Of a DNA stretch of 47,591 nucleotides, positions 22,215 to 30,039 are shown piece by piece. The position numbers were made by a program, and so were the translations under genes. Origin of the DNA: Venenivibrio stagnispumantis (GTDB lineage Bacteria > Aquificota > Aquificia > Aquificales > Hydrogenothermaceae); assembly GCF_900182795.1 (NCBI RefSeq), contig NZ_FXTX01000013.1:1-47591 (forward strand). Direction: 5' to 3'. Under the pieces are notes generated by a model. The model saw nothing but the letters and a program-made list of their open reading frames with translations, was not told the origin of the DNA and searched no databases. The stretch's first letter is position 1, and each line of letters begins with the position of its first letter.

Positions 22215-22418
22215 TCAATTTTTTTTTCTATAAAAATCTAATATCTTTTCTACCAAGGCTTCTACATCAACTTTATAATCTCCTTTTTGAATTAACTCTC
22301 TTAAATAAATTATTTTTTCTTTTCTCACATCTAACTCCTTTTCTAAAATATTTTCAATTTTTTCAATCTCTTCCTCTGATAAATATTTTTTTAATATTTC
22401 ATACATTTCTTTATCCAT
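22215..22418 (-). CDS. flgM: FlgM-like anti-sigma-28 factor
   Basis: The 67-residue, highly charged helical protein ends with RKEKIIYLRELIQKGDYKVD, then VEALVEKILDFYRKK. This matches the C-terminal sigma-28-binding half of FlgM, with the pattern RxxxIxxLRxxIxxGxYxVdxxxVAxxIlxF. FlgM holds the flagellar sigma factor inactive until the hook is finished. It is shorter than most FlgM proteins, lacking part of the flexible N-terminus. GAGGTT precedes the ATG. No flagellar gene is in the window, so the assignment rests only on the C-terminal pattern. Confidence 0.6.
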   Translation of the reverse strand: MDKEMYEILKKYLSEEEIEKIENILEKELDVRKEKIIYLRELIQKGDYKVDVEALVEKILDFYRKKN

Positions 22419-22494
22419 TTTTTAACCTCAAAAATCTTAATTTAAATTTCGGTATAATTTTTAAAAGCTTTAAAAATTTGTGAGAGGTAGGAGA

Positions 22495-23106
22495 ATGATA
22501 ATTTCTATAGATACATTTTCTGATAATTTTGGAATAACAATAATAAAAGACCATAAAGTTTTGGCAAATATTTCTTTACTTAAGCAAAAACCTTTTTCAG
22601 AAGTTTTAATAAAAGAGATAGATAGATTATTTAAAGAGATGGAAATTTTACCACAGATGATAACAAAAGTAATAGTTAATAAAGGACCGGGTTCTATGAC
22701 CGGTTTGAAGGTAGGAATTTCTGTTGCAAAAAGTTTTGCTTATGTAAATAATATACCTTTATATAGTTATATTTCATTGGATGTAATGGCATACAAATAT
22801 AGATTTTTTAAAGGAAGATTAATATCTGCAATAAATGCCGGAAAAAGTCAGGTTTTTTTCAGAGAATATATAACTACAATGACAACAATTATTCCAATGC
22901 ATGAGATAAAAGTTATAAAGGTTGAGGATTTACAAAAATATATCTCTGATAATAAATTAATTGTTACAAAGAATTTAGATTTAGAAGGTATAAATATTGT
23001 TAAAATTTTAGATTCTTTATCACTTGATGGAGCTTTGTATTCATTGAAACATAAAACAGAAGAAAATATATTCAAACTTGAACCTCTGTATATAAATAAT
23101 CCATAA
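22495..23106 (+). CDS. tsaB: tRNA threonylcarbamoyladenosine biosynthesis protein TsaB
   Basis: TsaB is the non-catalytic ASKHA-fold partner of TsaD in making the t6A modification at position 37 of tRNAs. Typical parts are the N-terminal ISIDTFSDNFGI, the GPGSMTGLKVGISVAKSFAY motif and the internal AINAGKSQVFF. At about 203 residues it is near the usual size. ATG 22495 is preferred over GTG 22480, as the product then begins MIISIDT and GAGGTAGGAG lies just upstream. A TATAAT at 22453-22458 is a likely -10. Confidence 0.85.
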   Translation: MIISIDTFSDNFGITIIKDHKVLANISLLKQKPFSEVLIKEIDRLFKEMEILPQMITKVIVNKGPGSMTGLKVGISVAKSFAYVNNIPLYSYISLDVMAYKYRFFKGRLISAINAGKSQVFFREYITTMTTIIPMHEIKVIKVEDLQKYISDNKLIVTKNLDLEGINIVKILDSLSLDGALYSLKHKTEENIFKLEPLYINNP

Positions 23107-23229
23107 GATGGGGTATTCCTATCTAAAGGTAGCTAAAATAAGTCGGAATATTAGTAAGACTAAAAACAATAGCTAATGCATATCTTAATGCATTAATGTT
23201 CTTTCTATACACTATATTTAGCTATAATT
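23107..23229. other. Intergenic region with short inverted repeats
   Basis: No gene is seen between the tsaB stop and the end of the PAS gene. There is a five-pair hairpin (CTATC-TAAA-GGTAG, 23119-23132). It is flanked by TATTCC (23114-23119) and its complement GGAATA (23145-23150). AATGCAT occurs twice nearby. These could be remains of a mobile-element end that cut the PAS gene, or chance in AT-rich sequence. Confidence 0.3.
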
Positions 23230-23754
23230 TTAATTACTAGTTCCGATATTATATGGAAATTCAAAAATTTCCCATACATAAATATTTTTTATTTCATCTT
23301 CTTGAAAACCTGTTATTTCGATAAAATATGGGTTTACATATAAAAATTTGTCTTTATAAATAGCAAAACCAAAATTAGTTTCTTTTGTTATAGTATCTAT
23401 TAAACATGCATTTTCCTTTAAATCGGCAATATCTGTTTTTATTCCAACATAATAAGTTTTTCCATTAATTACTACTTTATATGCAGATAAAAAACAACTT
23501 AATTTTCTTCTATCTTTTGTTATGCATTCAACTTCACCGGAGAAATATCCTTTTTCCTTTATATCTTTTAATATTTGATTAAATCTATCTTTAAGATGTA
23601 TTTCAGGAGTTTTCCCAGTTAAATCTTCCAATGTATATCCTAATAAATCTCCGTGGGCTTTATTTATTAACAGATATTTACCTTCTTCATCAAGAATTCC
23701 TATTGAGTTAAGAGATTTATTAAATATCTCTTCAAATATATTTTTATCTATCAT
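23230..23754 (-). CDS. PAS-domain protein, apparently truncated
   Basis: The first PAS domain spans about residues 5-120 (SIGILDEEGKYLLINKAHGDLLGYTLEDLTGK, ending in the IKTDIADLKEN junction). A second starts at about 128 (GFAIYKDKFLYVNPYFIEITGFQEDEIKNI) but stops after roughly 40 residues, before its beta-sheet is finished. The last residues (FPYNIGTSN) do not look like PAS. No output domain (GGDEF, EAL, kinase or HTH) follows, although PAS tandems of this kind usually carry one. The gene is probably the front part of a larger sensor. The product may be non-functional, or may be a free ligand-binding module. Confidence 0.65.
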   Translation of the reverse strand: MIDKNIFEEIFNKSLNSIGILDEEGKYLLINKAHGDLLGYTLEDLTGKTPEIHLKDRFNQILKDIKEKGYFSGEVECITKDRRKLSCFLSAYKVVINGKTYYVGIKTDIADLKENACLIDTITKETNFGFAIYKDKFLYVNPYFIEITGFQEDEIKNIYVWEIFEFPYNIGTSN

Positions 23755-23811
23755 AAATCTAAATCCTTATTAAATTTTAAATTTTTTTAGCATAAATATA
23801 TTTTATATTTT

Positions 23812-26800
23812 TCATACTTCTTCTACAACCACATATCTTAAAAGGGGAGGAATAGTTATCAAAATAAGCAAGCCGGATATTAGCATACCACCTACTACTA
23901 CTATAGCCAATGGTTTTTGTATTTGGCTTCCTACCCCATGGGATAAAGCAGTAGGTAATAAACCCAAAGATGCAGTGAATGTACTTAAAAGCAATGCTCT
24001 ATATCTATCCTTTACTGCTATTCTAATAGCTTCTTCTTTTTGTTTTCCCAAAAGATAATAATGTTTGTAAGAATTTATTAAGAAAGTTATATTAAGTATA
24101 TTTATCCCAATAATTGAAACAAATCCTACAATAGCAGATAAACTTAATGGATGTTGAGCAATAAAAAGACTTAATGAACCTCCAAAAAATGAGAAAAGTA
24201 TTCCTGACGCAGATATTAAAGTATTTCTTACAGATAGATTAATTATATAAAGCAAAATTAATAATCCTACAAGGGCAATTGAACTGGAGATTAATAATCT
24301 CTGCAATGCTTCTACAAGGTTTTTAAATTCTCCACTCCACTCGGTATAATAACCTTCCGGAAGTTTTATATCTGATGTAGCTTGTTGAGCTTTGATTACT
24401 GTGCCTGCTAAATCCTTAGAAACAACTGCAAATTTTACAGGTATATACCTTTGATAATTTTCTCTATATATAAAAGATGCACCGGTTGCAAAATGAACAT
24501 TTGCTACTTTGGATAGAGGAACATAAGAACCATCAGGTAAAATTATTGGAATTTGAAGAATATTTGCCGGATTATTTCTGAAATTTTCAGGAAATACTAC
24601 TAATAAAGAAAATCTTTTATCGCCTTCAATAACTTGAGTTGCTTCTTTTCCTCCTAAAGCTGCAGAAACTACATCCATTAAATCTTCAACTTTTAAACCA
24701 TATAAAGCAAGTTTTTCTCTATCTGCCTCTATAATAATATTAGGTTGTCCTATCTCTCTAAAAATTCCTACCTCTTCTATTCCTTTTACATTTTGAATTT
24801 TAGCTTCAAATTGGTTTGCCAGTTTATCCAAGGTTTCTAAATCGCTACCAAATATTTTTACTGCATTTGAACCTTTTACTCCGGTCATTACTTCTTCTAA
24901 ATTATCCTGTATGTATTGAGATATACTTATATCAGCTTTTGGAAAAAGATTTTCTATTTTTTTCCTAATAGCTTCCTCAAGCTCTTTTTTCTCTTTAAAG
25001 TTTTTCCATTCCGAATATGGTTTTAAATCTACAAAATATTCAGAATTAAAAGGTCCTGTTGGGTCTGTCCCATCTTCCGGTCTGCCAACTTGAAATTCTA
25101 CAGTTTTTATTTCAGGGAAAGTTAATAGAATATCCCTTACTTTTTTTGCATCTTCATAAGTTTGAGATAAAGAAATTGAGTAAGGGAAAATAATACGCAT
25201 ATATATATTTCCTTCATCCATTTTTGGAATAAACTCTAATCCTAAGGTTTTTATAAGAATAAAAGTAGCTATAAATATACCGGCAAAAATTATGGCTAAA
25301 GATTTTCCTTTTAATTTCAAAATAATTTCAAATAAATTCATATATGAGTTCTCTAAGAATCTAACAATAAAATTTTCTTTGTGAGAAGATTTTATAAATA
25401 ATGTTATAACTGCTATAAGAAATGTAAATGTTAAAATGATTGCAAAAGTTATAGCATAAACATAAGCTTCCACCATTGGAGAGAATATGCGTTTTTCAGC
25501 ACCTTCCATTAAAAATACAGGGATAAAAGATACAAGAATTAATAAAATAGAAAACATCAAAGGTTTTCCAATCTCTGTTGAAGAACTTAATAAAGCTCTT
25601 CTGCCTATACCATATCTTTCTGTATTTCTAAAATAACTTTCTATAAAGAACAGTGGAATATCTGCAATAATTCCAAAATCAATAGCAGCTATTGATAAAA
25701 AATTTGCAGATTTTCCCAATACGGAAAAAGTAGCAAGTGCCATTATTAACGAAAGAGGAACTAAAAGAGAAACAAAAAAAGCACCGCTAAAACTACCTAA
25801 GAATATTAAAACTGATAAAAATACCAAAATAATACCTACTAAAGCTATTTCACTAACCTTATGAACTACAGTATCAATTAATTTACCTCTTTCATATATT
25901 GGAACAATTTTTACATCTTTCGGTAAGATATGAGAATTTAGCTCTTTTATCTTCTCTTTTAAAGAATTAATTGAAGGAATACTTTTAGCATTTCTTCTTA
26001 GAACTACCACACCCATAACAATATCGTTATTATTATTAAGTCCTACTATACCGGTTCTTGGTATATTTCCTATCTCTACATTTGCTAAATTTTTAACTAA
26101 AATAGGTATATTGTTTTTATAAGCTACTACTATATTTTCAATATCATTTTTATCTCTAATTAAACCTACTCCTCTTATAAGAAAATATTGGGAGCCGAAA
26201 TCTAATGCTCTACCTCCGGCATTCGTATTTGATTTTGAAATGGCATCTGCAATATCTGATAAACTTACTTTATATTTAATTAATGCATCAGGATTAACTT
26301 CTACTGTATATGCTTTTATAAATCCACCATAACTGGCTACATCCTCTACTCCTTCTGCAGTTTTTAAATATCTTGATACTACCCAATCTTGAATAGTTCT
26401 TAATTCCATAAGATTTCTATTACCTACTAATGCATATCTCATTACTTCCCCGATGGGGTTTGGAATTATTTGCGGAGAAACACCATCCGGTAAACTAACT
26501 ACTGCCAATCTATTTATTACTTCCTGCCGTGCTTCTGCATAGGTTATATCATAAGAAAATTGACATTTGATATCAGAAAGTCCATAAAGGGATACAGAAT
26601 TTACTCTTTTTAATCCCTTCATTCCGGAAAGGGCTACTTCTAATGGAATTGTTATCTGTTTTTCTATTTCTTCAGCTGACCTACCGGGATATATACTAAC
26701 AATTTCAATAACAGGTGGAGATGGGTCAGGAAAAGCTTCAACATTTAAATTTTTTATCAAAAATACAGAAACAGCACCAACAATAATAGTTAATATAAAA

Positions 26801-26844
26801 AATAAAATTGCATTATCAGCAACAAAATTAACCCATTTTTTCAA
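23812..26844 (-). CDS. Heavy-metal RND efflux pump, inner-membrane subunit (CusA/CzcA family)
   Basis: This 1010-residue proton-driven exporter has the RND layout: an N-terminal helix, a large periplasmic domain, a first helix bundle (about 325-500), a second periplasmic domain and a final bundle. The fourth-helix motif AIDFGIIADIPLFFIES keeps the D-x5-D-x6-E spacing that in CzcA relays protons, but with unusual residues around it. AFPDPSPPVIEIVSIYPGRSAEEIEKQITIPLE is typical of the heavy-metal subfamily. Which metal is exported cannot be settled by eye. It overlaps the adaptor gene by four bases. Confidence 0.9.
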   Translation of the reverse strand: MKKWVNFVADNAILFFILTIIVGAVSVFLIKNLNVEAFPDPSPPVIEIVSIYPGRSAEEIEKQITIPLEVALSGMKGLKRVNSVSLYGLSDIKCQFSYDITYAEARQEVINRLAVVSLPDGVSPQIIPNPIGEVMRYALVGNRNLMELRTIQDWVVSRYLKTAEGVEDVASYGGFIKAYTVEVNPDALIKYKVSLSDIADAISKSNTNAGGRALDFGSQYFLIRGVGLIRDKNDIENIVVAYKNNIPILVKNLANVEIGNIPRTGIVGLNNNNDIVMGVVVLRRNAKSIPSINSLKEKIKELNSHILPKDVKIVPIYERGKLIDTVVHKVSEIALVGIILVFLSVLIFLGSFSGAFFVSLLVPLSLIMALATFSVLGKSANFLSIAAIDFGIIADIPLFFIESYFRNTERYGIGRRALLSSSTEIGKPLMFSILLILVSFIPVFLMEGAEKRIFSPMVEAYVYAITFAIILTFTFLIAVITLFIKSSHKENFIVRFLENSYMNLFEIILKLKGKSLAIIFAGIFIATFILIKTLGLEFIPKMDEGNIYMRIIFPYSISLSQTYEDAKKVRDILLTFPEIKTVEFQVGRPEDGTDPTGPFNSEYFVDLKPYSEWKNFKEKKELEEAIRKKIENLFPKADISISQYIQDNLEEVMTGVKGSNAVKIFGSDLETLDKLANQFEAKIQNVKGIEEVGIFREIGQPNIIIEADREKLALYGLKVEDLMDVVSAALGGKEATQVIEGDKRFSLLVVFPENFRNNPANILQIPIILPDGSYVPLSKVANVHFATGASFIYRENYQRYIPVKFAVVSKDLAGTVIKAQQATSDIKLPEGYYTEWSGEFKNLVEALQRLLISSSIALVGLLILLYIINLSVRNTLISASGILFSFFGGSLSLFIAQHPLSLSAIVGFVSIIGINILNITFLINSYKHYYLLGKQKEEAIRIAVKDRYRALLLSTFTASLGLLPTALSHGVGSQIQKPLAIVVVGGMLISGLLILITIPPLLRYVVVEEV

Positions 26845-27890
26845 GGAGATTCCTCCACCATCGGATTAGTAATTACAACTTGTCCTTCTTCAATTCCTTG
26901 TATTGCAACAATATTATTATCCAGTTCTTTTACAAAAGAAACCTCAGTTTTTCTTATTTTACCTTCTTGTAATAAAAGCACATAAAATTTTCCGTCTTCA
27001 TAAAGAAGTGTAGTTTTTGGTATAACTGCATACTTAGTTTTACCGGTATATATTTTTATATTAAAAAACATATTTATCTTTAAAGGATTTATTTCTTCCG
27101 GTTTTATAAAAACCTTTACTATTCTTGTTTCTGGGTCTATAACATCACTTACATATGTTACTTTACCTTTAAATAATTTTTCCGGAAAAAGGGATATTGA
27201 AAATTCTACATCATCTCCTTTTTTTATTTTAAAAGCATCTTTATCCTGTATTTGTCCAACTACTAATATCTTAGAAGGGTCTACAATATCTATCATATCA
27301 ACGGAACTATCTACATAATCACCTACATGGGAGTTTATTTGATATACTACTCCATCCTTAGGTGCTGTAATTTCTATTTGTCCCATTCCTGCTCCTAAGA
27401 TTTTTAATCTCTCTTCTATACCTTTTAGCTGAGCTTTTAATACTTCATAATTTGTTTGAGCATCCATAAGTTCAGTCTTAGGTATTGCTCCGACTTCATA
27501 TAACTGTTTTTTTAAGTTATAAAGCTTATGAGCTTGAGCTAATTGAATTTCTAATGAAACTTTTTGAGAATATAAATCAGTTGTATCCGGTGCCTTTACA
27601 ATAGCTAAAATATCACCTTTTTTGACATAATCACCGACTTGAACTTTTATAACTTGAATATTTCCGGCTAACTTAGAATTTATTTTTACTACACCTTCCT
27701 TGTCCGGTTGTATATTTCCGGTAGCTTCTATAATATCTGCAACTTCTTGGGTTTTAATAGTTGTTGTTTGAATATGTGATAATTTTGCTTCTTTGCTATA
27801 TTCTACTCTACTTTGATTAGATTCTTCATTTTTTTCACATGCAAGAATTAAACCTGCCATTAAAACAGCTATTACTTTTTTATAAATCAT
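26841..27890 (-). CDS. RND efflux periplasmic adaptor lipoprotein (CusB/CzcB family)
   Basis: A lipoprotein signal ends at GLILAC with Cys18 as the lipidated residue. The membrane-fusion architecture follows: a beta-barrel strand, a biotinyl-lipoyl half motif (IKVQVGDYVKKGDILAIVKAP), an alpha-hairpin (about 110-160), and the second lipoyl half (GVVYQINSHVGDYVD). It links the inner-membrane pump to the outer-membrane channel. No His- or Met-rich metal-chaperone segment is seen at the N-terminus. It overlaps the TolC-type gene by 11 bases. Confidence 0.88.
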   Translation of the reverse strand: MIYKKVIAVLMAGLILACEKNEESNQSRVEYSKEAKLSHIQTTTIKTQEVADIIEATGNIQPDKEGVVKINSKLAGNIQVIKVQVGDYVKKGDILAIVKAPDTTDLYSQKVSLEIQLAQAHKLYNLKKQLYEVGAIPKTELMDAQTNYEVLKAQLKGIEERLKILGAGMGQIEITAPKDGVVYQINSHVGDYVDSSVDMIDIVDPSKILVVGQIQDKDAFKIKKGDDVEFSISLFPEKLFKGKVTYVSDVIDPETRIVKVFIKPEEINPLKINMFFNIKIYTGKTKYAVIPKTTLLYEDGKFYVLLLQEGKIRKTEVSFVKELDNNIVAIQGIEEGQVVITNPMVEESP

Positions 27891-29106
27891 CTGTATCTCC
27901 TGAAAGGATTTTTAACTTATAATAATTTTTCAAATAGTTATACTTAGCCTGAATAAAATCATTCATAAAACTTTTATAAGTTCTTTCTGTATCTAAAAAA
28001 TCAAGAATTGAAACTCCACCTAATAAATAAGCCTTCTTTGTTCTTTCTACTAAATCATCCATAACTTTTTTCTTTTCTATAAATGAGTTATAAATATCTT
28101 TACTTACTTGATAATCATAAAAAGCTTTTTCTATTTGGGATTTTATTAATGCATAATTTTTTTCTAAATTTATATAAGTTTGTTCTTTTGTAGCTAAGGA
28201 AGTGAGCAAATCTCCCTGCCTTTTATCAAAAATTGGTAAATTTAATGAAAATCCAAATCCTATACCAGGTTTATAATTAGTGCCAAAAGCATCATACTCA
28301 ACACCTACAGAGATATCCGGAATAGTATAAGCTTTTAAAAGTTTTATTTGATAATCTACAGATTTAAGCTGTTCTTGAAGAGCTTTAATATTTTCTCTTT
28401 TTTCTATCGCCGTTTTTATCAAATTATTAATATCAATCTCTGTTTTTTGAGGTAAATTAATATCTGCCGGTGAATAATCCCCAATCAGATAAAAATTAAA
28501 ATCTTTTAAATCTTTTTGATAATTTCCTTTAGCTTGAATAATTGCATTTTCAAGTTCCATTTTATAAAGCTTTAATTTGGTAAATTCTATTAAACTTAAA
28601 AATCCAAGCTGATGTTTTTTAGATTGCACTTCTAATATTTTTTCAAACTCATTTAAATCATTTTGAAGATAATCAACATAAGCTTTATCAGCTAATGTTT
28701 GGAAATAAATATCTGTAAAATCAAGAAATATTGCTCTTATACTATCCATTGTTTGATATTTTGTTGATTCTAATTGATGATAAGCAAAAAATTTACGGTA
28801 TTCTCTTTTTCCTCCAAGTTCTATAGGTTGGTCTATTCTAACAGAAAATAAAGTATTTCCTGTATCATAAACAATATTTCTTCCAAAACTTAAACCGGTA
28901 TAATTAACAGAAAGTGTTGGATTTTGAAATAATCCGGATTGTATATAACTGCCTTCATTTTTCTTAATTTCAAGAAAATTTATTTTGCTATCATAATTTT
29001 TTTCCTTTATTAAAGATAGAGCTTCTTTTAAATTTATCTCTGCTCCTAATGAGAATCTAAATAAAAAAATAGTTATCAACAATATACATAAAAAAATCTT
29101 TTTCAT
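27880..29106 (-). CDS. TolC-family outer-membrane efflux channel (CusC/CzcC type)
   Basis: A signal peptide (IFLCILLITIFLFRFSLGA) is followed by two OEP repeats of long helices and beta-strands, as in the TolC family. The 408-residue length is in range. It is the first gene of the three-gene metal efflux operon, so the order is channel, adaptor, pump. The ribosome site TTAAGG lies just before the ATG. Confidence 0.85.
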   Translation of the reverse strand: MKKIFLCILLITIFLFRFSLGAEINLKEALSLIKEKNYDSKINFLEIKKNEGSYIQSGLFQNPTLSVNYTGLSFGRNIVYDTGNTLFSVRIDQPIELGGKREYRKFFAYHQLESTKYQTMDSIRAIFLDFTDIYFQTLADKAYVDYLQNDLNEFEKILEVQSKKHQLGFLSLIEFTKLKLYKMELENAIIQAKGNYQKDLKDFNFYLIGDYSPADINLPQKTEIDINNLIKTAIEKRENIKALQEQLKSVDYQIKLLKAYTIPDISVGVEYDAFGTNYKPGIGFGFSLNLPIFDKRQGDLLTSLATKEQTYINLEKNYALIKSQIEKAFYDYQVSKDIYNSFIEKKKVMDDLVERTKKAYLLGGVSILDFLDTERTYKSFMNDFIQAKYNYLKNYYKLKILSGDTDDL

Positions 29107-29145
29107 CCTTAACTCTCTTATATGTAGAATATTTCATAGGTTTCT

Positions 29146-29154
29146 ATTATATCA
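29146..29154 (-). promoter_or_regulatory. Extended -10 promoter for the metal efflux operon
   Basis: TGATATAAT on the minus strand lies 40 bases before the start of the TolC-type gene. Upstream, around 29196-29211, an inverted repeat GTTAA-N6-TTAAC lies in a stretch where TGGTTAA is repeated, a possible regulator site. No MerR-type spacing anomaly can be shown because no -35 box is evident. Confidence 0.5.
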
Positions 29155-29244
29155 TAATTTCTTTATAAGTTTGATGAATGTATGGTTAAAATTTGGTTAA
29201 TATTATTTAACAGAATTTATATAAGAAATTAGATGAGAATAGAG

Positions 29245-29265
29245 AAAGGGGGATAACCCCCCTTT
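29245..29265 (-). terminator. Terminator behind the lipoprotein and small ORF
   Basis: On the minus strand AAAGGGGG and CCCCCTTT form an eight-pair stem with a short loop, followed by CTCTATTCTC. The T-run is interrupted, but the stem is strong and lies just after the 23-codon ORF. Confidence 0.65.
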
Positions 29266-29271
29266 GAAAGT

Positions 29272-29343
29272 TTATTTATGAGATAAAATAAACTTAGCTA
29301 ATGCTTTTCTTTCTTCTAAAACAGATAATGGTAATCTTTTCAT
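29272..29343 (-). CDS. Small protein, 23 residues, hypothetical
   Basis: A 23-codon frame starts at ATG 29343, eight bases after GGAAGTG-type Shine-Dalgarno sequence (29351-29357), and stops at 29272. The product begins MKRLPLSVLEERKAL and ends in FILSHK. It is basic at both ends and would form an amphipathic helix. It lies 18 bases behind the lipoprotein gene and just before a terminator, so it should share that transcript. It is too short for family recognition. The ribosome site and position are the only support. Confidence 0.45.
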   Translation of the reverse strand: MKRLPLSVLEERKALAKFILSHK

Positions 29344-29361
29344 CTTTAAACACTTCCTATA

Positions 29362-29634
29362 TTATTTTCCAGCTGGTTGTTGTGCTGGAGCTTGTTGCCC
29401 TTGGCCTGATGTAGGTGCTTGTTGTTCCGGAGCTTTTTGTTCTTGTCCTGCTGGAGCAGCTTGTTGCTGAGCAGGTTGAGCTGGTTGTGCAGCTGGTTGT
29501 TCTGCCGGTTGTTGTGCTGGAGCTTGTTGTTCAGCTGGAGCTTGTTGCTGAGCCGGTTGTTCCTCTTTCTTTTGGCAGCTAAATAATACTGCAGAAGATA
29601 AAACTAATGCAGATGCTAAAACTAACTTTTTCAT
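29362..29634 (-). CDS. Pro/Ala/Gln-rich lipoprotein
   Basis: The signal MKKLVLASALVLSSAVLFSC is a bacterial lipoprotein signal with Cys20 as the lipidation site. After a short KKEEQ segment the remaining 65 or so residues are almost only Pro, Ala, Gln, Glu and Gly in loose PAQQ/PAEQ repeats, so the mature part is a disordered, envelope-tethered chain. ATG 29634 is preceded by GGGAGGTAG. The frame can be read upstream to a TTG at 29649, but that lies in the ribosome site. Function is unknown. Confidence 0.75.
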   Translation of the reverse strand: MKKLVLASALVLSSAVLFSCQKKEEQPAQQQAPAEQQAPAQQPAEQPAAQPAQPAQQQAAPAGQEQKAPEQQAPTSGQGQQAPAQQPAGK

Positions 29635-29664
29635 TTTTCTACCTCCCAAAGATTTTATAGTTTT

Positions 29665-29673
29665 ATTATATCA
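29665..29673 (-). promoter_or_regulatory. Extended -10 promoter of the lipoprotein gene
   Basis: TGATATAAT on the minus strand lies about 31 bases before the lipoprotein ATG, in the gap behind the NifX-like gene. It is the same nonamer as in front of the PilZ and metal efflux genes. Confidence 0.5.
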
Positions 29674-29677
29674 AATA

Positions 29678-30037
29678 TTAATGATGATGATGGTGCCCAC
29701 ATGATGAAACCTCTTTAATTTCCGGTAGCAAGCCATTTTTGTAATCAGAAATAGCTTGTTCTATAGATATTCCTGCAGGAATTTTATAAGCTTTCATACC
29801 TAAGCTTTTTATGACTTCAAAAGCCCCACCACCCAGATGGGTAGTGAGGACTACTTTAACACCGTTTTTGCTTAAAATATTAGCTATATTCCTGCCACCG
29901 GTTTCTTCTGCCTTTATAATCTCTATATTTGAATTTTCATCAATAATTGCAAACAATCTTGCTCTTCCAAAAGCATCAGAAACAACATATTTAGTTCTAT
30001 CTTTACTATCCGGTTTGACAGGAATACCAATTTTCAA
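29678..30037 (-). CDS. NifX/NafY-like dinitrogenase cofactor domain protein with natural His tail
   Basis: The 119-residue protein has the NifB/NifX-type fold pattern: MKIGIPVKPDS, VSDAFGRARLFAIIDE, GGRNIANILSKNGVKVVLTTHLGGGAFEVIKSLGMKAY. Proteins of this fold bind iron-sulfur or iron-molybdenum cofactors or metals. The C-terminus ends in Ser-Ser-Cys-Gly followed by five His, a built-in metal-binding tail. The start is TTG 30037, nine bases after GGAGG, directly behind cydB. No nitrogenase genes are in the window, so a role tied to cytochrome bd or metal handling is more plausible than nitrogen fixation. Confidence 0.8.
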   Translation of the reverse strand: MKIGIPVKPDSKDRTKYVVSDAFGRARLFAIIDENSNIEIIKAEETGGRNIANILSKNGVKVVLTTHLGGGAFEVIKSLGMKAYKIPAGISIEQAISDYKNGLLPEIKEVSSCGHHHHH

Positions 30038-30039
30038 TG

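Noticed and set aside
23125-23140. AAAGGTAGC(T/C)AAAATA is shared by the region behind tsaB and the secA leader, suggesting a repeated structured RNA
   Set aside because: One 16-base match with a mismatch is expected by chance many times in a 47 kb AT-rich window, and the surrounding folds do not correspond.
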